Under the pieces are notes generated by a model, which saw only the letters and a list, made by a program, of their open reading frames with translations, made no database searches and was not told the origin of the DNA. Position numbers and translations under genes: made by a program. 64,000 nt of DNA. Origin: CAVXEH01 sp963805305. Its GTDB lineage: Bacteria; Chloroflexota; Limnocylindria; QHBO01. The stretch spans positions 62,001 through 126,000 of the forward strand of contig CAWDTM010000002.1 of assembly GCA_963805305.1 (NCBI GenBank). Reading direction: 5' to 3'. This document shows positions 40,097 through 49,090 of the stretch, in pieces. Within the stretch, counting starts at the first letter, position 1. Every line of letters begins with the position of its first letter.

Positions 40097-41373
40097 GCTT
40101 CGTCGACGCGGGCGACTACGGCTACCCGCCGTTCTCGACCGACCACTGCATCAAGTGCAATGCCTGCACCACGGTCTGCCCGGTTGCCCGGGTGACCGAT
40201 CTGTTCCCCGGCCCCAAGTACGTCGGCCCGCAGGCCCAGCGCTTCCGCGACCAGCGCGTGGCCGATGAGACGGTCGACTGGTGCAGCGGCTGCGGCTACT
40301 GCACGCGCGCCTGCCCGGCCGGGGTCCTCATCGCGGAGACGAACAGCCGGACCAGGGCGCACATCGTTGCCGAGCGCGGCTCGAACCTGCGCAACCGGCT
40401 CATCAGCGACACGGACCTCCTGATCCGCTTCGGCGTTCCGCTGGCCCCCATCGCCAACCTGGGAATCCGCAACCGGTTCGCGCGCTGGGTGGGCGAGCTG
40501 GTCGGCGGCATCCATCGTCGCGCCGCCGTGCACCCGTTCGCACGGCGCACGTTCCGTTCCTGGCTGCGCCATCGGCCCATCGCCGTCGACGCTGGCCCGG
40601 AGAAGAGCGTCGTCTACTTCCATGGCTGCGCGGTCAATGGCTTCGAGCCGGGGCTCGGTCGTGACGCGATCGAGGTCCTGGAGCGCAACGGATTCACGGT
40701 CATCGTTCCCGAGCAGGGATGCTGCGGGCTGCCCATGATCAGCAACGGCCTCTACCCCGAGGCGCGGAAGAAGGCCGCCCGGAACATCGCCAGCCTGGCC
40801 GACTACGCGAAGCGCGGCTACCGGATCGTCTCGACCTCCACGTCGTGCGGCAACACGCTCAAATCCGAGTGGCACGAGATGCTCGACCTCCACGACGAAG
40901 ACGCGCAGGCCGTGTCACACGCCACCTGGGACATCTGCGAGCTGCTCGCCGAGCTGCACGACGAAGGTACGCTCGATACCCGTCTGGCGCCGATGGAGCG
41001 CGACCTCCCGTACCACCCGCCCTGCCAGCTGCGGGCGCACGGCATCGGCACCCCGGCCATGACCCTCTTCGGGCTGATCCCCGGCCTGCGCGCGGTCGAC
41101 TCGAACCACGACTGCTGTGGCGCCGCCGGCACGTACGGGCTGAAGAAGGAGCGCTGGCAGGTGGCCCAGGACGTGGGCCGGGGGCTCTTCGAGAAGGTGG
41201 TGGCATCCGGTGCGCCCGATGCCGCCTGCGACTCGGAGACCTGTCGCTGGCAGATCACCGCCGCAACCGGCGTGCCGGTCCGCCACCCCATCGAGTACCT
41301 CGCGGAGTCGTACCGAGCCTGGGATGCGGCCCACCCCGGTGAGACGGCTGCCGGCGATACGCGCAGCGCCTGA
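40093..41373 (+). CDS. glpC: anaerobic-type glycerol-3-phosphate dehydrogenase subunit C (Fe-S, membrane-associated)
   Basis: A 426-residue electron-transfer subunit. It carries two [4Fe-4S] ferredoxin motifs (CIKCNACTTVCPVAR and CSGCGYCTRACPAGV) and two CCG domains (EQGCCGLPMIS, SNHDCCGAAGTYG) as in GlpC and heterodisulfide-reductase-like proteins. GTG 40093 overlaps the glpB stop as GTGA. It is the last gene of the island's plus-strand operon and ends 3 bases from the convergent ABC permease gene. Confidence 0.93.
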   Translation: MSFVDAGDYGYPPFSTDHCIKCNACTTVCPVARVTDLFPGPKYVGPQAQRFRDQRVADETVDWCSGCGYCTRACPAGVLIAETNSRTRAHIVAERGSNLRNRLISDTDLLIRFGVPLAPIANLGIRNRFARWVGELVGGIHRRAAVHPFARRTFRSWLRHRPIAVDAGPEKSVVYFHGCAVNGFEPGLGRDAIEVLERNGFTVIVPEQGCCGLPMISNGLYPEARKKAARNIASLADYAKRGYRIVSTSTSCGNTLKSEWHEMLDLHDEDAQAVSHATWDICELLAELHDEGTLDTRLAPMERDLPYHPPCQLRAHGIGTPAMTLFGLIPGLRAVDSNHDCCGAAGTYGLKKERWQVAQDVGRGLFEKVVASGAPDAACDSETCRWQITAATGVPVRHPIEYLAESYRAWDAAHPGETAAGDTRSA

Positions 41374-41376
41374 CGC

Positions 41377-42165
41377 TCAGCCGGTCTGGTCCGCGCGCTC
41401 CCACCAGGCGATCGTGGCTGCCAGGCCCACGAGCACCGTGATGGCCACGATCAGGTAGCTTGCCGCCGTCGCGACCTCGCCGTCAGGCCCGGCCGCACCC
41501 GAGACGATGGCGGGCACCGCCCACGGGAACACGGCACCGTGGCCCAGCACCGCCAGGATCTGGGCGGCGGCAATCGTGAGCACCGCCCAGCCCAGGGGCG
41601 GGATGTACCCGCGGCCCGCGGAGGCCACGAGGGCGGTCGTGGTCTGGAGGCCAATGGTCATGACCGCGATGACGCCCAGCGTTCCCAGGTTGCGCCCGGC
41701 GAGATCCGGGCTCCAGCCCGGAATGGAGACGGCGGCGCCGATGGCGAAGCCGAGCCCGGTCACCCATGCGGCGATCCCCATGCCCCACACGGCAATGACC
41801 ACGCTCTTGGCAACCACGATGGCCCAACGCGGAGTGGCGATGGCCAGCAGGCCACGCACGGTGCGTTCGGCGAACTCGCGTCCGAACACCCAGGCGGCCA
41901 GGAAGGCGAACAGGATCCCGCCACCGACCGCCATGGACTGCGCGAGGAGCCCCAGGTAGGTCGGCCAGTCGGCGCTGCCTCCCACCAGCTGCGCCTTGGT
42001 CCCCAGCAGGCCCAGCTTCCGCGCTGTCTCAGGGTCCTTGAGGATGACCATGAACAGGCCGCCGATGAACGGGACCAGCGAGAAGCCGATGCCAATCACC
42101 CACGGAACCCGCGAGTGCCACGCCTTGCGCAGCTCCACGCCGATGGCGGTCATGAGCGCGCTCAT
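41377..42165 (-). CDS. ABC-2 type transporter permease
   Basis: A 262-residue polytopic membrane protein with about six TM segments (for example VPWVIGIGFSLVPFIGGLFMV and GGILFAFLAAWVFGREFAERT, whose end is a typical ABC-2 coupling helix). It pairs with the ATPase gene upstream (4-base ATGA overlap). The substrate is unknown; exporters of this architecture often move drugs, peptides or lipids. Confidence 0.85.
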   Translation of the reverse strand: MSALMTAIGVELRKAWHSRVPWVIGIGFSLVPFIGGLFMVILKDPETARKLGLLGTKAQLVGGSADWPTYLGLLAQSMAVGGGILFAFLAAWVFGREFAERTVRGLLAIATPRWAIVVAKSVVIAVWGMGIAAWVTGLGFAIGAAVSIPGWSPDLAGRNLGTLGVIAVMTIGLQTTTALVASAGRGYIPPLGWAVLTIAAAQILAVLGHGAVFPWAVPAIVSGAAGPDGEVATAASYLIVAITVLVGLAATIAWWERADQTG

Positions 42166-43091
42166 GCCGCCTCCTGCCCGCCGGTGAGGCGCATGAAGTG
42201 GTCCTCCAGGGTCTCGCGCGCGACCGCCAGGTGCGTGGGCGCCGTATCGGCCGCAACCAGGATGCGGGCGATCTCGTCCGGGTCGGAGAGCGCGCGCGGG
42301 TCGCGCAGCTGGATCACGGTCGCGCCGTCGGTGGGATCGGCGGCGAAGCCAGCCGCGCGCAGGGCCGCCGCGGCACGACCCAGGTCGCGGGCACCGACCT
42401 CCAGCCGCGGATCGCGGTGCCGCTGCAGCGCCTCTGAGTCCAGCTCCTCCACCAGCCTCCCCCGATGGACGATCCCGATGCGGGTGGCGAAGCGGTCGAC
42501 CTCCGAGAGGAGGTGGCTCGAAAGGAAGATCGTGACGCCCTGCTCGTGGGCCAGCGCGGTGAGCAGCTCGCGGATCTCGATCAGTCCGGCCGGATCCAGG
42601 CCATTCGCTGGCTCGTCCAGGACCAGCAGCTCCGGCTCGTGGAGGAGGGCGCGTGCCAGGGCCAGGCGCTGGAGGTTGCCGAGCGAGAGGGCGCGGGCCC
42701 TCCGCTCCGCGTACTCGCCCAGGTTGAGACGGCGAATCTCGCGATCCACCGCGCCGCGTTCCGCGACGCCCTGCAGGCGCCGCGCGGCCTCGAGGTTCTC
42801 GCGCACGGTCAGGTCCGGATAGGCGGTGGCAGACTCCACCAGGTGGCCGACCCGGCGCCAGAGAGCCGGGTCATCGGCCCGCACGGGCCGGCCGAATAGG
42901 GTGGCTGACCCCTCCGTGGGCCTGATCATGCCCAGGAGCATGCGGATCGTGGTGGACTTGCCGGCTCCGTTCAGGCCAAGGAATGCGTAGATCTCTCCGG
43001 GAGCGATGCGAAGCTCGACGCGGTCGACCGCCAGCACGTCATGTCCGTAGCGCTTGGTGAGGGCAGTGGTTGCGACCGCGAGATCGGTCAT
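42162..43091 (-). CDS. ABC transporter ATP-binding protein
   Basis: A 309-residue ATPase of the CcmA/drug-export class. It has Walker A GLNGAGKST, the Q-loop segment, signature LSLGNLQRLALA (a variant of LSGGQ), Walker B LLVLDEPANGLDP and an H-loop in FLSSHLLSEVDRF. A ~90-residue C-terminal extension follows, as in drug exporters. It overlaps the TetR gene upstream by 4 bases and the permease downstream by 4 bases, giving a TetR-ATPase-permease operon. Confidence 0.92.
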   Translation of the reverse strand: MTDLAVATTALTKRYGHDVLAVDRVELRIAPGEIYAFLGLNGAGKSTTIRMLLGMIRPTEGSATLFGRPVRADDPALWRRVGHLVESATAYPDLTVRENLEAARRLQGVAERGAVDREIRRLNLGEYAERRARALSLGNLQRLALARALLHEPELLVLDEPANGLDPAGLIEIRELLTALAHEQGVTIFLSSHLLSEVDRFATRIGIVHRGRLVEELDSEALQRHRDPRLEVGARDLGRAAAALRAAGFAADPTDGATVIQLRDPRALSDPDEIARILVAADTAPTHLAVARETLEDHFMRLTGGQEAA

Positions 43092-43708
43092 GGGCTGGTC
43101 GTCCCGTCCGCGCCGAGCGCGCGCAGCACGAATGCGTTGAGCTCCGCCATGGCCACCGGAACCTGTGCAGGATCCGCGATCACCTCGTGGAGCACGTTGA
43201 AGCAGGCGAGCACGTAGCGGGCAGCGCGCTCCGAATCCTGCGCCGCGAAGCTGCCGGATGCGATCCCGTCCGCGATGACCGACGCCAGCGGCGGCGCGAT
43301 GCGGGCGAAGACGTGCTCACCCACCCGATCGTGGACGGCCCGGTTCTCCGGCCGATGGAACGCCTCCACGAGCTCGCGCTCGTACGGTTCGCGGCCGACC
43401 TGGCTGACTGCCGCCCCCAGGCTCAGCACCCGTTCGACGGGCGGGCGGTCGGGCGCCAGCAGCGTCTGCTCGACGTGACTGCCCACCTCCTCCACGAGAC
43501 GCTCGGCAACGGCGTTGATCACCGCATCCTTCGAGTCGAAGTAGAGGTAGAACGTGCCCTTGGCGACCCCTGCGGTCCGCACAATGTCGTCCACGGATGC
43601 CTCGGACAGGCCGCGGTCGCGGAGCAGCGAGACGGTCGCGTCGACGAGCCTTCGTCGTGTTCTTGCTCGGCGGACGGTCGGAGAGCTGGTAACCACATCC
43701 ATGCTCAT
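43088..43708 (-). CDS. TetR family transcriptional regulator
   Basis: A 206-residue repressor. The N-terminal HTH is RGLSEASVDDIVRTAGVAKGTFYLYFDSKDAVINAV, written here in parts: ASVDDIVRTAGVAKGTF and YLYFDSKDAV. The C-terminal ligand domain is unassigned. ATG 43708 lies directly beside a perfect palindrome that must be its operator, so it probably represses its own operon, which includes the ABC exporter. An effector exported by that transporter would be expected to release it (inference). Confidence 0.93.
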   Translation of the reverse strand: MSMDVVTSSPTVRRARTRRRLVDATVSLLRDRGLSEASVDDIVRTAGVAKGTFYLYFDSKDAVINAVAERLVEEVGSHVEQTLLAPDRPPVERVLSLGAAVSQVGREPYERELVEAFHRPENRAVHDRVGEHVFARIAPPLASVIADGIASGSFAAQDSERAARYVLACFNVLHEVIADPAQVPVAMAELNAFVLRALGADGTTSP

Positions 43709-43727
43709 ATGACTGACGGTCAGTCAT
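43709..43727. promoter_or_regulatory. perfect palindromic operator of the TetR-ABC operon
   Basis: ATGACTGAC-G-GTCAGTCAT: two 9-base arms around one base, immediately upstream of the tetR start codon. The TGACTGAC/GTCAGTCA form is typical of several TetR-family operators. Confidence 0.8.
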
Positions 43728-43966
43728 GATATCCCGAGGACATCCTCTTGGTCTCGCGGCACGGACCGACCCTGCCCGTGACGAGGCGAGAGTACCGGCA
43801 CCGGCCGAGCGCGTGGGCCCCGCGACGCCCTGGTTGCGTCCTCCTCAATTGACCCTCCTCCGGGTCGCTGGTAAGGTTCATCGGCTTGCGTGCATCTCGC
43901 ATTCGGGCGCACCGGGGTGCGCGGCGCGAGGGGCACGACTACGAAGGCAGAGAGGAGGCGAGACGT

Positions 43967-44143
43967 TTGGCAGAGGTCCGCGTGGGCGAGAACGAGACGT
44001 TCGAGAGCGCGCTGCGTCGCTTCAACAAGAAGATCCAGCAGTCGGGAATCCTGGCTGAGGCACGGCGCCGCGAGCACTACGAGAAGCCCAGCGTGAAGCG
44101 AAAGCGCAAGGAAGCCAAGAAGCGCAAGGTTTCCCGCCAGTAG
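43967..44143 (+). CDS. rpsU: 30S ribosomal protein S21
   Basis: Small basic ribosomal protein of 58 residues: RVGENETFESALRRFNKK, then KIQQSGILAEARRREHYEKP and a Lys/Arg-rich C-terminus. The start is TTG 43967, decided by the strong AGAGGAGG Shine-Dalgarno about 9 bases upstream; it gives AEVRVGENETFES, matching family N-termini. The frame is open to GTG 43886, but that part is unlike S21. It heads rpsU-yqeY-pgpH-ybeY, an order often seen in bacteria. The 239 bases upstream contain no gene I can support. Confidence 0.94.
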   Translation: MAEVRVGENETFESALRRFNKKIQQSGILAEARRREHYEKPSVKRKRKEAKKRKVSRQ

Positions 44144-44220
44144 CGCCAGACGCACGCCGCCAACCGGCGGAGGCCGCCATCAGACCGATGGCCACGCATT
44201 CCGCCCGCATCGGTTCAGCC

Positions 44221-44679
44221 ATGACCCTTCTCGACCGCATCGAGGGCGCCATGCGCGACGCGATGAGAGCGCGCGACAACCGTCGCACGCAGACGTTGCG
44301 CATGGCGATGGCGGCTGCCCACAACCGCAAGATCGAGCTGCGCCGCGACCTGACCGATGACGAGGTCGTCGCGGTCCTTGGTCGCCAGGTGAAGCAGCGC
44401 CGGGAGTCGATCGACGTCTACCGCGCCGCCGGTCGCGAGGACCGTGCCAGCGACGAGGAGGCGGAGGCCGCCATCCTCGCCGAGTTCCTGCCGGAGCAAC
44501 TGGACCCAACGGCGCTGGAGTCGCTGGCCCGCTCGGTGATCGCCGAGACCGGCGCCTCATCGCCGTCCGATATGGGCCGCGTCATGGGCAGCCTGGTCCC
44601 GCAGCTCCGCGGCCGGGCGGACGGTCGCGTGGTCAGCGACCTGGTGAAGCGCCTCCTGGCAGAGGGAGCCGGCGCCTAG
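44221..44679 (+). CDS. yqeY: GatB/YqeY domain-containing protein
   Basis: A 152-residue YqeY protein, related to the tRNA-binding tail of the GatB amidotransferase subunit. It shows LLDRIEGAMRDAMRARDNRR, LTDDEVVAVLGRQVKQRRES and AILAEFLPEQLDPTALESL, with the SPSDMGRVMGSLVPQLRGRADGR region at the C-terminus. ATG 44221 gives the usual N-terminus; ATG 44188 is an in-frame alternative with a GGAGG further upstream. It follows rpsU, as in many genomes. Confidence 0.9.
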   Translation: MTLLDRIEGAMRDAMRARDNRRTQTLRMAMAAAHNRKIELRRDLTDDEVVAVLGRQVKQRRESIDVYRAAGREDRASDEEAEAAILAEFLPEQLDPTALESLARSVIAETGASSPSDMGRVMGSLVPQLRGRADGRVVSDLVKRLLAEGAGA

Positions 44680-44692
44680 GCGCCGGTCGGCG

Positions 44693-46822
44693 ATGTTCGT
44701 TTCACGCACCCTCGCGGAGCGCGATGCGCCGCTCGGTCGGGGCCCGATTGCCCGCGCCGTGATCGTCGCGGCCCTCCTCAGCGCGGCGCTGGCGGCGATC
44801 CTGACCCTGGACCTTACGCCCGGCCAGGTGACACTGGAGGTCGGCCAGGTCGCCCAGCGGGATATCAACGCCCCGCAGACGAAGCAGTTCGTCAGCGACT
44901 CACAGACCGAGGCGGCACGCGAGCAGGCCGCAGCGAACGTGACGCCGGTGTACGCCCAGCTCGCGCCGCTGCAGGACATCGCAACCGCCCAGCTCAATGC
45001 GTTCGACACCATCGCGGAACGGGTTGCCCAGCTGCTCCAGCAGCGGGACGACAAGACGATCGCCTCCGACCAGCTGGTCGCCAGCCTCACGCAGGCAGCG
45101 GGAACCAAGCTGTCCGAGACCGAGCTCGGGCAGATTGCGAGCATGTCGCGGCCCCGGTGGGCCGCGCTGACCGCCGATGCCCGCGGCGTCCTCGCCACGA
45201 CGCAGGGCAGCGCGGTCCGCGCGGACGATGTCGACGCGGTCCAGCAGCAGGTCCGCAACGCGATCACGACCGACCTGACGGAGAACGATCGGACCATCGC
45301 CGGTGACCTTGCCGCGGGCTTCGTCGCCGCAAACCAGAAGATCAGCGACACGGCCACCGCGCAGGCTCGCCAGGCGGCGCGGGACGCCGTGGAACCGGTG
45401 ACGGTGCTGGTGCAGAAGGGTGAGAGCATCGTGCGTGCGGGCGACCCGATCACGACGCTCGTCATGGAGAAGCTGGACCAGTTCGGGCTCACGCGGCCGC
45501 GGTTCGCCCTCGAAACCGTCATCGGCAATGGCCTGCTCTCCCTTCTCCTGTCCGTCCTGCTCGTGACGTTCCTGTGGCGGTTCCAGCCCGCGATCTGGCA
45601 CCGGAACCGCTCGCTCCTCCTCTTCGGGCTCACCCTGCTGGTGAGCGCCGTTGCCATCCGGGTGGCCGGGGACCGATCGATCTGGACCTACGCGGTGCCG
45701 ACCTCGGCCACCGTGCTCCTGGTCGGGATCCTGCTCGAGGGGTACGCCGGTGCCGCGATGGCCGCCGTCCTTGCCGTCCTGGCCGGCATCGTGAACCCCA
45801 ACGGCCTCGAGCCGGCGGTCTACGTCATGGCCGGCGGCATGACCGCGCTGCTCGCGATCGTCCGCGCCGAACGGCTCAACGCGTTCCTGCGGGCCGGCCT
45901 CTTCCTGGCCGTTACGAACGTCGCGGTGGTGGTTGCCTTCGGGCTCCTCGAGCAGACCGACGTAACGGGGATCGGCCAGCTGGTCGGTGCAGGGCTCGTG
46001 AACGCCTTCCTGTCGGTCGTGCTGGCCGTGGGATCCTTCGCCATGCTGGGCAACCTCTTCGGGATCATGACCGTCTTCCAGCTCCTGGAGCTTGCGAACC
46101 CCTCGAACAAGCTGCTCCGTCGTCTCCTCCTCGAGACGCCGGGGACCTATCACCACGCGGTGATGGTCGGCAACCTTGGCGAGCGTGCCGCGGAGACGAT
46201 CGGCGCCGATCCGCTCCTCGTGCGCGTGGCCGCGTACTACCACGACATCGGCAAGATGAAGAACCCCCTGGCCTTCATCGAGAACCAGGCAGGCGCGCGG
46301 AACATCCACGATGAGCTCGACGCGGAGACGAGCGCCCGCATCATCGCGGCCCACATCCGCGATGGGATCGACCTCGGGTACGAGCACGGGCTCCCGGTGC
46401 AGGTCATCGGCTTCATTCCCCAGCATCACGGGACCAGCGTGATGAGCTACTTCTATGGCAAGGCGGTGCGCGAGGCGGGCGGGGATGCCGACGCCGTGGA
46501 CAAGAACACGTTCCGCTACCCTGGCCCCAAGCCGCAGAGCCGGGAAGCCGCGATCCTCATGCTCTCCGACGGGGTGGAAGCGTCCGTTCGCTCCCTCGAC
46601 AGCAAGGACGAAGCCTCGATCCGGGCGATGGTCGACCGCATCGTCGATGCGCGCATCGAGGACGGCCAGCTTGACGACGCGGAGCTCACGCTGCACAACA
46701 TCGCGCAGATCAAGGAGGCGTTCGTGCAGCAGCTGCTGGGCATGTACCACACCAGGATCAAGTACCCCGATAACGTGCTGCCGCTGGAGCGGCGCGAGGC
46801 CGGCAAGGGCCAGGGCGCCTGA
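44693..46822 (+). CDS. pgpH: PgpH-type 7TM HD-domain phosphodiesterase (c-di-AMP)
   Basis: A 709-residue membrane protein. It has an N-terminal TM anchor, an extracytoplasmic 7TMR-HDED domain (about residues 45-270) and a block of about seven TM segments (280-470). The cytosolic HD domain has LLLETPGTYHHAVMVGNL, AAYYHDIGKM (the HD pair) and PQHHGTSVMSYFY. In studied members this domain hydrolyses c-di-AMP to pApA. Being next to ybeY matches the usual gene order. ATG 44693 lies 14 bases after the yqeY stop. No diadenylate cyclase is in the window. Confidence 0.93.
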   Translation: MFVSRTLAERDAPLGRGPIARAVIVAALLSAALAAILTLDLTPGQVTLEVGQVAQRDINAPQTKQFVSDSQTEAAREQAAANVTPVYAQLAPLQDIATAQLNAFDTIAERVAQLLQQRDDKTIASDQLVASLTQAAGTKLSETELGQIASMSRPRWAALTADARGVLATTQGSAVRADDVDAVQQQVRNAITTDLTENDRTIAGDLAAGFVAANQKISDTATAQARQAARDAVEPVTVLVQKGESIVRAGDPITTLVMEKLDQFGLTRPRFALETVIGNGLLSLLLSVLLVTFLWRFQPAIWHRNRSLLLFGLTLLVSAVAIRVAGDRSIWTYAVPTSATVLLVGILLEGYAGAAMAAVLAVLAGIVNPNGLEPAVYVMAGGMTALLAIVRAERLNAFLRAGLFLAVTNVAVVVAFGLLEQTDVTGIGQLVGAGLVNAFLSVVLAVGSFAMLGNLFGIMTVFQLLELANPSNKLLRRLLLETPGTYHHAVMVGNLGERAAETIGADPLLVRVAAYYHDIGKMKNPLAFIENQAGARNIHDELDAETSARIIAAHIRDGIDLGYEHGLPVQVIGFIPQHHGTSVMSYFYGKAVREAGGDADAVDKNTFRYPGPKPQSREAAILMLSDGVEASVRSLDSKDEASIRAMVDRIVDARIEDGQLDDAELTLHNIAQIKEAFVQQLLGMYHTRIKYPDNVLPLERREAGKGQGA

Positions 46823-46876
46823 CAGCCCGGGGTCGTGGCCGGTCCCTAGGCTCTTGAGCCCGGACCGGAGCGCGCC

Positions 46877-46882
46877 TACGAT
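46877..46882 (+). promoter_or_regulatory. -10 box before ybeY (leaderless type)
   Basis: TACGAT ends 10 bases before ATG 46893 and overlaps an alternative ATG at 46881. An internal promoter after pgpH is suggested. Confidence 0.4.
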
Positions 46883-46892
46883 GGTCGCAGCC

Positions 46893-47477
46893 ATGGGCTG
46901 CTCGATCACCTTCCACGATCGCATCGGGCCGGAGCGGCTGGCCGCCGCGTGTGAGCCGGTCGCGGTCGAGCTTGCCCTGTCGCTCATCGAGTCTGCCGTC
47001 GCGGAAACGACCCACCTTGGCCTGGGTGGCGAGCCGTGCGACGTCGAGCTGAGCCTGGTCGCCGATTCGGAGATGACGCGCCTCAACTTCGACCACATGG
47101 GCGAGCGTGGTCCCACCGATGTCCTCTCTTTCCCGCTCCACACGTGGTCGCTCGAAGACGGGCGCTCGCGCCTGGCCGATGACGACATCTCGCCGCCGGG
47201 CGCCATGCTCCTGGGTGATCTCGTGCTCGACGTGGACCAGGCCGTGCGCCAGGCCGCCGGCGGCGAATGGAGCGTGCTCGAGGAGCTCGTGCTGCTCGCG
47301 ATCCACGGTACGCTGCACCTGCTGGGCCACGACCACGCCGAGCTCGACGAGGAGCAGGCCATGCGGGCGCTGGAGCGCCAGGTCCTGACTGGGCTGCATC
47401 GGAAGCACCGTGACATCGCCTGGCGTCCCGGCTCCCTCTTCGACCGCGACGGCCACGCCGTCCAGTCGGGAACCTAA
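46893..47477 (+). CDS. ybeY: endoribonuclease YbeY
   Basis: Metal-dependent RNase for 16S rRNA 3' maturation and ribosome quality control. The 194-residue product has LSLVADSEMTRLNFDHMG, RGPTDVLSFP and the zinc motif HGTLHLLGHDH. A charged insert (SLEDGRSRLADDDISPPG) makes it slightly long. ATG 46893 is chosen from the upstream -10 box; ATG 46881 would add four residues. Downstream it is convergent with the sigma-operon gene, 10 bases apart. Confidence 0.94.
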   Translation: MGCSITFHDRIGPERLAAACEPVAVELALSLIESAVAETTHLGLGGEPCDVELSLVADSEMTRLNFDHMGERGPTDVLSFPLHTWSLEDGRSRLADDDISPPGAMLLGDLVLDVDQAVRQAAGGEWSVLEELVLLAIHGTLHLLGHDHAELDEEQAMRALERQVLTGLHRKHRDIAWRPGSLFDRDGHAVQSGT

Positions 47478-47487
47478 GGCCGCTGCG

Positions 47488-48519
47488 TCAGCGCGCTCCG
47501 ACGTACACGATCGCGGAACCGGCCAGTGCGCCGTTCACCGCCACGTCGAGCACCCAGCAGCCCGCGGTCGTGAATCGCTGCTCGATGACGGAGTAGCTCG
47601 CCGAGCGTGGGTTCGGGGTGGCTGCGGGGTTTGCCATCGCGGCGGGATCCACGGCCACCACGCGACCGTCCTGAACCGCTGTGTCCGCACCGGTGCCACC
47701 GCCTCCGACCAGCGGCTCTGCCCATCCGGAGAGTGACTCATGCGCAGCGAGCGGTGGTGTGAGCCGGTAGATGACGATGGCGCTCTCCCCGCGCACCCAG
47801 CCCCGGTTGCCCGTCGGCAGGAGGGCCCAGGCCCTGGGTCCGCCGACCTCGCGATAGCCGGCGAACTCGTCTTCGGGGGAGGCCGGACAGCCGTCGATCA
47901 TCATCGGGGGCTGCCAGTCCATGGGGACGCCGACCTGGCTCACCGCGCCGTTTGACGGGTCGAAGATGCATCCCATCCGGCCGACCGGCGCGGGATACAT
48001 CGGCTCCGTATCCTCGCTGCGCCAGCCGACCCACTCCGCGAGCCCGCGGGTGACGATGGCGTAGACCGGCTGCCCGGGTTTGGCGGCTCCGCCGGACACC
48101 CCGAGCACGTCGGTCGTGGCCCAGCCGCTGAACGCGAGGCTGGCGTTGCCGGGGAAGATCTGGCAGTCGTCGAGGGTGACCGGCGGCGGCGCGGTGCTCC
48201 CGGGCCCGACAGGGCCGATGACGAGCGGGTGGGCGGACGGGGCCCCGGCGAGCGCGGACGCCGCCGGGGGATGCGTGGACGACGGCAGGAGCAGGACAGC
48301 CGTCACCAGGCCCGCGGCCAGGGCCGTCGCGGTCCCCACCCGCCACCAGGGCGGCGGGCGCCATGGCTCGCGGGGAGCGTCGGCGGCGGTGCGCAGCCGA
48401 CGCATGTCGACCCCGATGCCGGAGCGCTGCGCCTCCTGCAGGAGCGCCGCCCGCAAGCGCTCGTCGAAGGCGTCGGGCGCGACCGGACCCTGAGCGTCGG
48501 CCCGACGGTCAGCCGACAT
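47488..48519 (-). CDS. single-TM protein in ECF-sigma operon, putative anti-sigma factor
   Basis: A 343-residue protein: a cytosolic N-terminus (~55 residues), one TM segment (VGTATALAAGLVTAVLLLPS) and a ~260-residue outside domain with several Cys that I do not recognise. Its gene overlaps the sigma-factor gene by 11 bases, and this topology is that of an anti-sigma factor. The zinc-binding HxxxCxxC motif of ZAS anti-sigmas is absent, so the assignment rests on position and topology only. Confidence 0.6.
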   Translation of the reverse strand: MSADRRADAQGPVAPDAFDERLRAALLQEAQRSGIGVDMRRLRTAADAPREPWRPPPWWRVGTATALAAGLVTAVLLLPSSTHPPAASALAGAPSAHPLVIGPVGPGSTAPPPVTLDDCQIFPGNASLAFSGWATTDVLGVSGGAAKPGQPVYAIVTRGLAEWVGWRSEDTEPMYPAPVGRMGCIFDPSNGAVSQVGVPMDWQPPMMIDGCPASPEDEFAGYREVGGPRAWALLPTGNRGWVRGESAIVIYRLTPPLAAHESLSGWAEPLVGGGGTGADTAVQDGRVVAVDPAAMANPAATPNPRSASYSVIEQRFTTAGCWVLDVAVNGALAGSAIVYVGAR

Positions 48520-49090
48520 CGCTGATCTCCTCGATCTCGCCCACCGGTCCATGCCCCTCGAGCGCATGGACCAGGCGACTGTGCGCGTCATCGAGGCGTG
48601 CGGCGATGCGAGTCGCCCGACCGCCCATGACCGCCGCGATCTGCCGGACGTCGAGATCGAGGGCGTGCCGCAGGGCGACCATGGCGCGGTGACGGGCCGG
48701 GAGCATCGTCATGGCTGCAACGACGGCGGCCGGCGGGATGTCGGTGCCGGCCCCCGATTGCGCAGGATCCGCGCCGGGGAACCCTGTTGGGGCGTCGATC
48801 ACGAGAGGATCGACGGCTGCGGACCGGCGTTCACGCTCGAGCGTGCGCCGCACGGCGATGCGCAGGACCGCGAGACGGCGGTCGGGATCGGCGGCCGGCA
48901 GCCCGTGGGCGCGGAAGGCATCGATGAGGCTGCGGTCCACCACGGCCTCGGCGTCCTGGCGCTGCTGCAGCACGAGGATCGCCAGCGTCGCGATCTCCCT
49001 GCCGTACGCCTCGGCCAGGGCTCGCAGCTCGAGGGGGAGTGCCTCCGTGTCCGCTCCCCGGCGGTGCGGCTGCGCCGGGAGGGCGCTCAC
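48509..49090 (-). CDS. ECF-type RNA polymerase sigma factor (divergent)
   Basis: A 193-residue protein. Region 2 is weakly conserved (AYGREIATLAILVLQQRQDAEAVVDRSLIDAF). Region 4 is clearer (AAMTMLPARHRAMVALRHALDLDVRQIAAVMG, given here in parts: MTMLPARHRAMVALRH and DVRQIAAVMGG) followed by the recognition helix area. The GTG at 49090 overlaps the stop of the upstream oxidoreductase gene as GTGA. The downstream gene is a likely anti-sigma factor. Its weak region 2 means it could be a diverged regulator. Confidence 0.72.
   Translation of the reverse strand: MSALPAQPHRRGADTEALPLELRALAEAYGREIATLAILVLQQRQDAEAVVDRSLIDAFRAHGLPAADPDRRLAVLRIAVRRTLERERRSAAVDPLVIDAPTGFPGADPAQSGAGTDIPPAAVVAAMTMLPARHRAMVALRHALDLDVRQIAAVMGGRATRIAARLDDAHSRLVHALEGHGPVGEIEEISDVG

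Noticed and set aside
43886..43966. N-terminal extension of S21 starting at GTG 43886.
   Set aside because: The extension is unlike S21, and the strong AGAGGAGG site points to TTG 43967.
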